A DNA stretch of 64,000 nucleotides from Enterococcus raffinosus (lineage in GTDB: Bacteria; Bacillota; Bacilli; Lactobacillales; Enterococcaceae), in assembly GCF_001886185.1 (NCBI RefSeq), contig NZ_JXLA01000012.1, positions 579 to 64,578 on the forward strand, in the 5' to 3' direction. The notes under the pieces are model-generated. The model did not search any database, had not been told where the DNA came from, and worked only from the letters and a program-made list of their open reading frames with translations. Of the stretch, positions 46,317 through 53,426 are shown in pieces. The position numbers were made by a program, and so were the translations under genes. The first letter of the stretch is position 1, and each line of letters starts with the position of its first letter.

Positions 46317-48129
46317 TCCATGGCTGGAACGATACAAACAACCTTTTGGTGCTGTTCAGGAAGGGACGACGGTCAAAATTTGGCTGTCGGTTCCGGAGCA
46401 GCAAAATACGAAGGTCTTTTTGATTGTGCGTAAAGAAGGAAGCTCAGTGGGACAAAAAATTTTTCCAATGGAGCCGGCTTCTGAGGATCGATTTCATTTT
46501 CAAACGACAATGGATCAGGGCTGGGGTCTGTATTTCTACTATTTTAAAGTCATTCATGAATCAGAAGGTTACGAAACGATTCAATATTATGGATTTAAAG
46601 GACATGGCGGCGAAGGAAGAATCTATGGCTCTGAACGAGAAGTCGTGCCTTATCAATTGACGTGCTATCAGAAGCCAGAGGTTGCTCCAAAATGGTATCG
46701 AAATGCCGTTTTTTATCAAATTTTTCCTGATCGATTTGCCAATGGAAATCCTGATCGTAAAATCAATCAGCCAAAAAAAAATTCATTTATCTATGCAACT
46801 GAAGAAGATGAACCTTTTTATATTAAGAATCAGAAAAATGAGATTGCTCGATGGGATTTTTTTGGTGGGAACTTTAAAGGAATTCAAGAAAAAATTCCTT
46901 ACTTACAAGAACTTGGGATCACCGCTTTATATTTAAATCCAATCTTTGAGGCGACCTCTAATCACCGCTATGATACGAACGACTATTTCAAGGTGGATAG
47001 TGTTTTAGGAACTGAGGAAGATTTTCGTAGTCTGATAGCTGCTTTACACACGGCGGGTATCGCGGTTGTTTTAGATGGAGTATTTTCTCACGTAGGAAAA
47101 GACAGTCGGTACTTCAATATTTCTGGTTTATATGGCGATGACACTGGGGCAGCTCGCGATCCTAAGAGTCGCTACTTTGATTGGTTCACATTTAACCACT
47201 ATCCGGATGATTATAAATCTTGGTGGGGAGTATCCGATCTGCCAGAGGTACGTAAGGATAATCCAAGTTATCAGGAATTCATTTATGGCGATTTAGACAG
47301 TGTTCTATCTAAATGGACCTCGATGGGCGTTGACGGCTGGCGGTTGGATGTTGCAGATGAGTTGACTGATGATTTTATTGCTGGTATCCGTAAAAATCTT
47401 TTGGCGTATCAAGAAAAGATTCTAATCGGTGAGGTTTGGGAGGATGCATCGAACAAAATTGCCTATGACACTCGACGAAAGTATGTGTTTGGTGATCATT
47501 TACAAGGCGTAATGAATTATCCACTCAGACAACAAATTTTAGATTTACTAAATCAATCACGATCATTGCAGGATATTTGCGAAGAGATGATTCGTTACCA
47601 AGAGAATTATCCGGCTGATTTTTACTACAATCAGTTGAATAATATTGGCACACACGATACGGAACGAATCTTGACCATGTTAGATGGTTCGGTCGAAGCG
47701 ATGGATCAGGCTTGGGGATTAATGTTCATGATGCCAGGCATTCCTTGTGTTTATTACGGCGACGAAGCCGGGCTGACCGGCGGGAAGGATCCGGATAATC
47801 GTAAGTTTTTCCCGTGGAACAGCATTGATCCTAGATTGTTTAAAAATTGTCAAAAATGGATTGAGCGTAGAAAGAAATATGATGTGCTGAAGCAGGGGCA
47901 ATTTTTCCCATTCTATTCGCAAACACAGCAAATATTCGGGATCATTCGATACACGGAACAGGCCTATGTCATTTACGCACTCAATTTATCTGATGAGGAA
48001 CAAAGCCTAAATGTTGGAGAGTTATCAAGTCCACGTGCCTATCAAGGGGATTATGAGGTGTTGGATCGTATCTTAGAGGGCGAGGTACTGGCTCCAAATG
48101 GCAGTCTATTTGTGTATGAGGGAAATTAA
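46297..48129 (+). CDS. GH13 alpha-amylase/neopullulanase-type glycosidase
   Basis: 610 residues. An N-terminal beta-sandwich (~1-120) is followed by a GH13 barrel beginning YRNAVFYQIFPDRFANGNPD. The catalytic residues are D351 (WRLDVADEL), E379 (IGEVWED) and D454 (GTHDTER). There is no signal peptide, so it works inside the cell. Such proteins are the last member of glg operons in lactobacilli (recalled) and probably open maltodextrins or branches left by GlgP. The exact specificity (neopullulanase, maltogenic amylase, cyclomaltodextrinase) cannot be told from the sequence. Confidence 0.9.
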   Translation: MTHIYFNPWLERYKQPFGAVQEGTTVKIWLSVPEQQNTKVFLIVRKEGSSVGQKIFPMEPASEDRFHFQTTMDQGWGLYFYYFKVIHESEGYETIQYYGFKGHGGEGRIYGSEREVVPYQLTCYQKPEVAPKWYRNAVFYQIFPDRFANGNPDRKINQPKKNSFIYATEEDEPFYIKNQKNEIARWDFFGGNFKGIQEKIPYLQELGITALYLNPIFEATSNHRYDTNDYFKVDSVLGTEEDFRSLIAALHTAGIAVVLDGVFSHVGKDSRYFNISGLYGDDTGAARDPKSRYFDWFTFNHYPDDYKSWWGVSDLPEVRKDNPSYQEFIYGDLDSVLSKWTSMGVDGWRLDVADELTDDFIAGIRKNLLAYQEKILIGEVWEDASNKIAYDTRRKYVFGDHLQGVMNYPLRQQILDLLNQSRSLQDICEEMIRYQENYPADFYYNQLNNIGTHDTERILTMLDGSVEAMDQAWGLMFMMPGIPCVYYGDEAGLTGGKDPDNRKFFPWNSIDPRLFKNCQKWIERRKKYDVLKQGQFFPFYSQTQQIFGIIRYTEQAYVIYALNLSDEEQSLNVGELSSPRAYQGDYEVLDRILEGEVLAPNGSLFVYEGN

Positions 48130-48188
48130 TTTTGGAATGGGAGATTTTCTTATAGGTTAGGAATTTAAAAGCATTTTTTCAGCATTTA

Positions 48189-48197
48189 TGCTAAACT
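48189..48197 (+). promoter_or_regulatory. Predicted extended -10 promoter
   Basis: TGCTAAACT, identical to the element before the gene at 3080, lies 30 bases upstream of the start at 48228. No good -35. Confidence 0.45.
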
Positions 48198-48227
48198 ATG
48201 CTATATCAGAACGATGAGGATGATTGT

Positions 48228-48833
48228 ATGCAAACGTATAGCAGAAAAAAGAGCCGCTTTCCTGCCTTTGACGATGAAGCAGGTGTGAAATTAGTACAGA
48301 CGAATCAACGTGTCTTGTTTGATGGACAAGATGACTTAATTACAAGTTATCGCTTAGAGGCAAAGGATATCTTTGACCGACAATTACCAAAGAACAAACG
48401 GACGCGACGTGTAAATTTAGATGAAGAGCCACGCAGAGAGCTGGATCATCACAAAGCTCACTTACCGATGTATCAAGGGGATCGAAAAGAATCCAAAAAA
48501 GTTAATTTGTTTGAAGAGCGAAAGCCAAAAGAGACGACCAAGCCTAAGTCAACGTTTAATACAAGAAATGGCCGTAGCGCAACACCGTTTTCGCCTAAAT
48601 TTGTTCCTTCTTCCTTGATTCCTGATGAGCCTGCTGATGCAATCTCACCGAGAGAATTGATGCAGCGGATGGAAAAATCGCGTCAGTCGTATATTCTGTT
48701 TGCGCCAGATAATGAAGAAAAGCAACCGGCAATAGACAGAAAGAATTCACGGCAACGTTTGGATCGCTCGTTACGAGGGATTATGCAAGAGGACAATTTT
48801 AATATCGAAAATAGCAAGTATTTTCACGATTAG
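48228..48833 (+). CDS. Basic, probably disordered protein of unknown function
   Basis: 201 residues, very rich in Lys, Arg, Asp and Glu. There is no hydrophobic core segment, signal peptide or membrane helix over most of its length (RQLPKNKRTRRVNLDEEPRR, FEERKPKETTKPKSTFN). A proline-containing linear motif TPFSPKFVPSSLIPDE occurs around residue 125, and ISPRELMQRMEKSRQSYILF may form one helix. I do not recognise the family. The longer frame starts ten codons upstream, but GAGGA fits the ATG at 48228. Codon use is ordinary, so the gene is probably real. Confidence 0.75.
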   Translation: MQTYSRKKSRFPAFDDEAGVKLVQTNQRVLFDGQDDLITSYRLEAKDIFDRQLPKNKRTRRVNLDEEPRRELDHHKAHLPMYQGDRKESKKVNLFEERKPKETTKPKSTFNTRNGRSATPFSPKFVPSSLIPDEPADAISPRELMQRMEKSRQSYILFAPDNEEKQPAIDRKNSRQRLDRSLRGIMQEDNFNIENSKYFHD

Positions 48834-48835
48834 TG

Positions 48836-48870
48836 CAGAAGGTGCCAATGGGCGTCCTTCTGTTGTTTTT
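48836..48870 (+). terminator. Terminator of the disordered-protein gene
   Basis: CAGAAGG pairs with CCTTCTG, with TGCC/GGCG extending it past one bulge, then TTGTTTTT. Confidence 0.7.
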
Positions 48871-48895
48871 ATGAAGATAGGAGAGAACAAGAAAC

Positions 48896-49081
48896 ATGAA
48901 CCCATTCGAGGAAAAAATTCGCCAATTAAGAGCTGGAGAGATTGACAAAATCGAGGTAACACGTGATGAATTTTTCTTATTTCGTGAAGCGTGGATTAAG
49001 CAAGAGGATAAAAAATTTTTTAGAGGGATTGCGGGATTGAAGGGAAATATTACTTACGTTTACGACACAACGATTGTATAG
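48896..49081 (+). CDS. Small protein of unknown function (61 residues)
   Basis: Charged and probably helical (FEEKIRQLRAGEIDKIEVTR, FFLFREAWIKQEDKKFFRGI), ending in a short beta segment (GNITYVYDTTIV). No cysteine, signal peptide or membrane helix. A GATAGGAGAG ribosome site precedes the ATG, which argues for a real gene. It lies between the disordered protein and tRNA-Leu. The middle DEFFLFREAW could be a binding helix, but I assign no function. Confidence 0.65.
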   Translation: MNPFEEKIRQLRAGEIDKIEVTRDEFFLFREAWIKQEDKKFFRGIAGLKGNITYVYDTTIV

Positions 49082-49084
49082 GTA

Positions 49085-49113
49085 TTGACTTTTTCATTTT
49101 GTATCGCTATCAT
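49085..49113 (+). promoter_or_regulatory. Promoter of tRNA-Leu
   Basis: TTGACT (49085-49090) and TATCAT (49108-49113) at 17 bases, 14 bases ahead of the tRNA 5' end. Confidence 0.7.
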
Positions 49114-49126
49114 AAAAAAGAATTCT

Positions 49127-49210
49127 GCGGTGGTGTTGGAATTGGCAGACAAGCATGACTAAGGATCATGTGAGAGCAATCTCGTGTGGGTTCGAGTCCC
49201 ATTCGCCGCA
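49127..49210 (+). tRNA. tRNA-Leu (anticodon AAG)
   Basis: An 84-base class II tRNA. The acceptor stem GCGGTGG pairs with TCGCCGC (two G-U). The anticodon stem-loop is CATGA-CTAAGGA-TCATG, giving anticodon AAG. A long variable arm (GAGA-GCAA-TCTC) identifies a leucine tRNA. The T arm is GTGGG-TTCGAGT-CCCAT. CCA is not encoded. It reads CUU codons directly, and others only if A34 is modified to inosine. Confidence 0.95.
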
Positions 49211-49213
49211 CTT

Positions 49214-49244
49214 GGGTGTACCAATGATGGTACATCCTTTTTTT
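49214..49244 (+). terminator. Terminator of tRNA-Leu
   Basis: GGGTGTACC-AATGAT-GGTACATCC with seven T. Confidence 0.92.
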
Positions 49245-49318
49245 AATGTTAATTTTAAAAAATCCGTTTACATCTGTTCGTTTTAGAGGAAACCTTTGGC
49301 GTTTTTCGATCGCAAGAG

Positions 49319-49347
49319 TTGCTTGTCAATTCGTCATCAGATAAAAT
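49319..49347 (+). promoter_or_regulatory. Promoter of the XRE regulator
   Basis: TTGCTT (49319-49324) and TAAAAT (49342-49347) at 17 bases. Confidence 0.6.
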
Positions 49348-49391
49348 AAACTTATTAAAATGTGAATATGCATATTTTGGAGGAAACAGTA

Positions 49392-50216
49392 ATGGAAGCG
49401 ATTGGTCAAGTCTTAAAAGAGTTCAGAAAAGAACATGGCATGACACAAAAAGATCTTTCTGAAGGAATTTGTTCGCAAAGTGTTTTGAGTCGAATTGAAA
49501 ACAATGAAGAGATTCCGAATATTTTTGTGATTCAACAATTATGTCATCGACTAGGAATCACGATTGATCAATTGATGCTAGATTTCTTACCGGAAGAATT
49601 ATTTCTGCGCAAGTATTTTAATAAAATGTTTATGTATTTGCGAACCGGAAAATATTTAGAAATTCGAACGACACTAGAGTATTTGGATGAACGTCAAATC
49701 ACTCATTTAGATAAAGATAGACAGCTAGCATGCTTTTTTAAAGGCGTTTGTGCGTATTTTATTGATAAAGAACCGGAAGCGGCTTTAGAACAGATTATAC
49801 AAGGACTTTCGATTTGCGTCTCAAAAAAATATGACGGTTATTTTGATAGTCGAATCTTACTCTTGAGTTTTGCTGGTAAAATGAATTCTGTTTTAGGCAG
49901 AGTAAACGAAGCGCAAAATTATTACAATCAAAGCTTTGAGTTATTCCAGACGATGATGGCTGATTATTCTGAACGTAGCGAGCTCAGTAATCTTTTTGTG
50001 AACTATGGCACTTTCTTAGTGAAACACGAACGCTTGGACCTTGCTGAAAAAGTCGTTGATATGGGGTTGAAGTGGAATCGGCAGCAATGTAGCTATTACA
50101 AGTTGAGAGAACTCTTAGAATTAAAAATTTTGATGCTAGAGGCCCGAGATGAGTTTCACACAGTGATTAATTATAGAAAGATGCTGAGAGCTATCGAAAA
50201 GCTAAAAGATTTATAG
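49392..50216 (+). CDS. XRE-family regulator with TPR-like C-terminal domain
   Basis: 274 residues. Residues ~5-65 are a helix-turn-helix (FRKEHGMTQKDLSEGICSQS, VLSRIENNEEIPN). The rest is a repeat of helical pairs resembling tetratricopeptide repeats, as in the PlcR/Rgg (RNPP) regulators that bind short peptides in the cytoplasm. No peptide gene of the usual kind lies beside it, so peptide control is unproven. A longer frame starts at 49362, but GGAGGA fits the ATG at 49392. The stop touches the dre-like operator of nagA. Confidence 0.85.
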   Translation: MEAIGQVLKEFRKEHGMTQKDLSEGICSQSVLSRIENNEEIPNIFVIQQLCHRLGITIDQLMLDFLPEELFLRKYFNKMFMYLRTGKYLEIRTTLEYLDERQITHLDKDRQLACFFKGVCAYFIDKEPEAALEQIIQGLSICVSKKYDGYFDSRILLLSFAGKMNSVLGRVNEAQNYYNQSFELFQTMMADYSERSELSNLFVNYGTFLVKHERLDLAEKVVDMGLKWNRQQCSYYKLRELLELKILMLEARDEFHTVINYRKMLRAIEKLKDL

Positions 50217-50232
50217 AATGGTCTACACCATT
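50217..50232 (+). promoter_or_regulatory. dre-like operator for the GlcNAc regulator NagR (YvoA/DasR type)
   Basis: AATGGTCTACACCATT closely follows the GntR-family dre consensus (A-T-TGGTCTAGACCA-A-T type), with the inverted TGGT/ACCA arms intact. It sits directly upstream of the -35 of nagA, a gene NagR controls in other Firmicutes. Confidence 0.75.
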
Positions 50233-50233
50233 C

Positions 50234-50262
50234 TTGACTTATTGGCCATTCAGGAGTAACTT
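50234..50262 (+). promoter_or_regulatory. Predicted nagA promoter
   Basis: TTGACT (50234-50239) and TAACTT (50257-50262) at 17 bases, one base downstream of the dre-like site. Confidence 0.5.
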
Positions 50263-50294
50263 TAAGGTACTAAGACAAAAAGGGAGAGCTCACA

Positions 50295-51440
50295 ATGAAA
50301 ATATTTATTTATGCTGACAAATTCTTTTTAAACTCTGGTGTTAAAGGCGCAGGTTATTTAGATGTCACTGATGGCATTTTTGGAACATATACGAAAGAAA
50401 AACCTGAAGGAGCAGAAATTATTGACCAATCAGGAAAATGGATTGCTCCTGGATTAGTGGATACCCACATTCACGGATATAAAAATCATGATGTAATGGA
50501 TAATGATGCCGAAGGAATTAAGGTAATGTCTGAAGGTTTACTATCATGTGGTGTAACCAGCTTCTTACCAACTACCTTAACTTCTTCAAAAGAACGACTG
50601 AAAGATGTCGCAGAAACCATTGGTAAAGTATACCAAGAGGTTGATGGTGCGAAGATTCAAGGGATTTACTTTGAAGGTCCATTCTTTACTGAAGAACATA
50701 AGGGAGCACAAAACCCTAGCTACTTCGGTGATCCAGATTTGGACACATTCCATGAATGGCAAGAAGCGTCAGGCGGGTTGATCAAGAAAATCGCATTAGC
50801 ACCTGAACGCAAAGGTGTTAGAGAATTCGTTAAAACAGTGACTGATGAAGGCGTTGTCGTATCTCTAGGCCATTCAAACGCTACTTTAGAAGAAGCGCAA
50901 GAAGCCGTAGAAGCAGGAGCCAGTGTCTTTGTCCATGCCTACAACGGGATGCGTGGTCTAAACCATCGCGAACCTGGTATGGTTGGGGCTTTACTAACCT
51001 TGCAACATGTCTTTTCAGAGTTGATTTGTGATGGTCATCATGTGCATCCTCAAGCGGCTGAAGTATTAATGGAAAAAGCTGGTCATGATCATGTTGCCTT
51101 GATTACTGATTGTATGATGGCAGGCGGAATGCCTGATGGCAACTACAATCTAGGGGAATTTCCAGTAGTCGTAAAAGAAGGTACCGCTCGTCTTGAATCT
51201 GGTAATTTAGCCGGAAGTATTTTAAAACTTAAAGAAGCGATTAAAAACGTGGTTGATTGGGACATCGCAACACCAGAACAAGCGATTATGATGGCAAGTT
51301 ATGTTCCAGCAGTTAGCTGTAAGATTGACGATAAATGCGGGATGATCGCTGAAGGACGCGCAGCTGACTTCATCGTATTAGAACCTACTATGGACTTAGT
51401 CGCTACGTACCTTGATGGTGTTGAACGCTATCACGCTTAA
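50295..51440 (+). CDS. nagA: N-acetylglucosamine-6-phosphate deacetylase
   Basis: Converts GlcNAc-6-phosphate to glucosamine-6-phosphate and acetate, feeding amino sugars from cell-wall recycling or uptake into glycolysis or wall synthesis. 381 residues of the amidohydrolase superfamily. The metal motif is H58 and H60 in DTHIHGYKNHD, a second metal ligand is the Glu in IYFEGPFFTEEHKGAQNP, and SLGHSNA and VHAYNGMRGLNHREPG carry further histidines. VALITDCMMAGGMPDG provides the catalytic Asp. AGGGAGAG precedes the ATG. No nagB is adjacent. Confidence 0.96.
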   Translation: MKIFIYADKFFLNSGVKGAGYLDVTDGIFGTYTKEKPEGAEIIDQSGKWIAPGLVDTHIHGYKNHDVMDNDAEGIKVMSEGLLSCGVTSFLPTTLTSSKERLKDVAETIGKVYQEVDGAKIQGIYFEGPFFTEEHKGAQNPSYFGDPDLDTFHEWQEASGGLIKKIALAPERKGVREFVKTVTDEGVVVSLGHSNATLEEAQEAVEAGASVFVHAYNGMRGLNHREPGMVGALLTLQHVFSELICDGHHVHPQAAEVLMEKAGHDHVALITDCMMAGGMPDGNYNLGEFPVVVKEGTARLESGNLAGSILKLKEAIKNVVDWDIATPEQAIMMASYVPAVSCKIDDKCGMIAEGRAADFIVLEPTMDLVATYLDGVERYHA

Positions 51441-51466
51441 TTCATTCATTTAAACTTGGTCACTTT

Positions 51467-51493
51467 ACTCGGTCATTTTGGCCGAGTTTTTTT
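51467..51493 (+). terminator. Terminator of nagA
   Basis: ACTCGGTCA-TTT-TGGCCGAGT followed by T. Confidence 0.92.
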
Positions 51494-51520
51494 GTTCTTT
51501 CATTGTTAATCTGGTAAAAT
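51492..51520 (+). promoter_or_regulatory. Predicted promoter of the C26 peptidase gene
   Basis: TTGTTC (51492-51497) and TAAAAT (51515-51520, with TGG before it) at 17 bases. Confidence 0.55.
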
Positions 51521-51569
51521 TTTCATCAAAAGCTATTGGTTAGAGTGAAGAACTTAGTAGGAGGAGCCT

Positions 51570-52268
51570 ATGAGACCAACGATTGGTGTAATGCCTTTAT
51601 ATGATAATGAAAGAAAAAGTATTTGGATGCTGCCAGGTTATTTGGAACTAGTCGAAAAAAATGGTGGCATTCCGTTGATTTTACCGCTGACAACAGATAA
51701 AGAAATTTTAGCTTCTTTTTTTACTATCTGCGACGGCTTTCTTTTTACAGGTGGGCAGGATATAGACCCAAGTCTTTATAGAGAGAAAAAACAAGCTGTC
51801 TGTGGGGAACAATCTTTTTGTCGTGATGAAATGGAGTGTTTCCTTATGAAAGAAGCAATAGCTAAAAAGAAGCCAATTCTAGCAATTTGTCGAGGCGCTC
51901 AGTTGTTAAATGTTTTATTCGGAGGGACGCTTTATCAGGACTTGAGGAATGACCATCCGACAGCTGTTAATCATCAGATGGTTGCTCCTTATGCCAGGAA
52001 GCAACACGAAGTATCTCTAATTGAGGGCGGGATGCTTCACCGCATCTGGCAACGGTCAAAGTTGGGCGTAAACAGCTATCATCATCAAGCAATCAAAGAT
52101 TTAGGCGAAGGCCTTGAAGTCACAGCCGTTTCGACAGATGGGGTGATTGAAGGAATTTCGTTAAAAGAGTCAGCATTTGTTAACGGGGTGCAATGGCATC
52201 CAGAATTTTTCAATGCGTCTACACCGGAAAATCAAGCTTTAATGGCAGCATTCTATTCAGCATGTTAA
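51570..52268 (+). CDS. Gamma-glutamyl-gamma-aminobutyrate hydrolase family protein (peptidase C26)
   Basis: A 232-residue class I glutamine amidotransferase-like hydrolase of the PuuD type. The nucleophile is C107 in ILAICRGAQLLNVLFGGTLY, and the His/Glu pair is H210 and E212 in VQWHPEFF. GFLFTGGQDIDPSLY is the family block before it. Members hydrolyse gamma-glutamyl amides; the substrate here is unknown. AGTAGGAGGAG precedes the ATG. The Lnu-like gene follows after 31 bases without a terminator, so both may be on one transcript. Confidence 0.9.
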   Translation: MRPTIGVMPLYDNERKSIWMLPGYLELVEKNGGIPLILPLTTDKEILASFFTICDGFLFTGGQDIDPSLYREKKQAVCGEQSFCRDEMECFLMKEAIAKKKPILAICRGAQLLNVLFGGTLYQDLRNDHPTAVNHQMVAPYARKQHEVSLIEGGMLHRIWQRSKLGVNSYHHQAIKDLGEGLEVTAVSTDGVIEGISLKESAFVNGVQWHPEFFNASTPENQALMAAFYSAC

Positions 52269-52299
52269 AATTGCTTGAGAAAAAAGTAGGAGGGAAAAA

Positions 52300-52818
52300 A
52301 TGGCATCGGATAAAGAAGAGCTTTCTATCGCAGACAAAGACAGTTTTCTTATGATTGTTGATTTGTTAAACGAGATGGGTATTCGTTATTGGATTGAAGG
52401 GGGATGGGGCATTGATGTACTTATTGGTAAACAAACAAGGCCCCATAGAGACATAGATGTTGATTTTGATGCTGACCAAGAAGAGCTGCTAATGCAAAAG
52501 TTGATTGATTTAGGATATGAACGAATAATGGATCAACGACCAGTGCGTGCAGAGCTTTATCATCCAAACTATGGCTATATTGATATTCACCCATTTATTA
52601 TCAGCAAATCGGGAACAATGAAGCAAGCAAATCCAGAGGGTGGTTTCTTTGAATTAGCCTCAGAGTGGTTCTCACAAGGGACTTTCGAAGATCGTTTGAT
52701 TCCATGTGTCTCAGTTGAAGGGCAGAGACTTTTTCACACCGGCTATGAGCTTAGAGACGTGGATCATGCGGATTTAAAACAGCTAAACGCTGCTTTTCCT
52801 CCAGCCGAAGAAGAATGA
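52300..52818 (+). CDS. Nucleotidyltransferase related to Lnu(A) lincosamide resistance enzymes
   Basis: 172 residues. The pattern RYWIEGGWGIDVLIGKQTRP, HRDIDVDFDADQEE, YGYIDIHPF, QANPEGGFFE, DRLIPCVSVEGQ and LFHTGYELRDVDH follows, in order and spacing, the Lnu(A)-type lincosamide O-nucleotidyltransferases as I recall them. D51 and D53 would hold the catalytic metal. Those enzymes adenylylate lincomycin and clindamycin. This one is ~10 residues longer at the N-terminus and clearly diverged, so activity on lincosamides is inference. AGTAGGAGGG precedes the ATG. No mobile element is nearby, suggesting an intrinsic gene. Confidence 0.85.
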   Translation: MASDKEELSIADKDSFLMIVDLLNEMGIRYWIEGGWGIDVLIGKQTRPHRDIDVDFDADQEELLMQKLIDLGYERIMDQRPVRAELYHPNYGYIDIHPFIISKSGTMKQANPEGGFFELASEWFSQGTFEDRLIPCVSVEGQRLFHTGYELRDVDHADLKQLNAAFPPAEEE

Positions 52819-52885
52819 TAAATAAATCTAGCTTCTTAGTCAATCAAGATATTAGGATTTTTCAAGGAAAGCTTACAAAAAAAAA

Positions 52886-53329
52886 TTATTCTTCCGCTAA
52901 ATACCTATCGATTTCTTGTTGGGTCAGTCTTCTTATTTCAGTACCGGCAAATGCTTTAAAGTGAGTTTGGCGATAGAGCGCCTGCTTATTCTCGGTATAT
53001 TTTTTCTTATGGTTGGCTAGATAGGTGGTGTAGCTCTCATCATCCAAAAAGATTTTATAGGATTTTCGCTTGGATTCACTAATCACTTCGTAAATTCCAC
53101 AAGGAGCTTGCTGCAAATAATCAGCCGCTCGTAAATACAATTTTGCAATCTCTAGACTTTTAAATGGAAAATCTATTCTGCGTAATTGACGCTTCGGATC
53201 TTTTTGCAGACAAATACACCTGCCGCAAGTACCACAAATATACTGTTCATGTTTTTCTAAGCATTCTCTTTTTCCGAGTATCGGTGTTGCACGATTATTC
53301 GCTGAATAGCATTCGATACATTCCTTCAT
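52886..53329 (-). CDS. Cysteine-rich zinc-ribbon-like protein of unknown function
   Basis: 147 residues. The first ~45 carry two cysteine groups (ECIECYSANNRATPILGKRE, then YICGTCGRCICLQKDPKRQL) that probably bind zinc. The rest has FPFKSLEIAKLYLRAADYLQ and CGIYEVISESKRKSYKIFLD, then a basic helical end. I recall similar hypothetical proteins in Clostridia, but no function. AGGAGGCG precedes the start on the minus strand. It is convergent with the Lnu-like gene and divergent from the ABC exporter. Confidence 0.75.
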   Translation of the reverse strand: MKECIECYSANNRATPILGKRECLEKHEQYICGTCGRCICLQKDPKRQLRRIDFPFKSLEIAKLYLRAADYLQQAPCGIYEVISESKRKSYKIFLDDESYTTYLANHKKKYTENKQALYRQTHFKAFAGTEIRRLTQQEIDRYLAEE

Positions 53330-53397
53330 ATTGACGCCTCCTTTTCTCTATTATCTATTCAAAAACTGTCATTTTCAATCACTAAAAAATTTAAGAG

Positions 53398-53426
53398 GCT
53401 GACGATATCTATCGTTGGCTTTTTTT
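53398..53426 (+). terminator. Orphan terminator-like hairpin upstream of the ABC exporter
   Basis: GCTGACGAT-ATCT-ATCGTTGGC followed by seven T on the + strand. No + strand gene lies directly upstream, so it could be a leader attenuator or an insulator against read-through. Confidence 0.65.

Noticed and set aside
49246-49344. 32-codon frame (start MLILKNPFTSVRF) upstream of the XRE-TPR regulator, considered as a signalling peptide
   Set aside because: Its ATG follows the tRNA terminator T-run, it has no ribosome site, it lies upstream of the regulator's promoter, and the sequence lacks a signal-peptide-like layout.
52300-52818. Recent acquisition of the Lnu-like gene on a mobile element
   Set aside because: No insertion sequence, integrase, direct repeats or codon-use shift is seen on either side.
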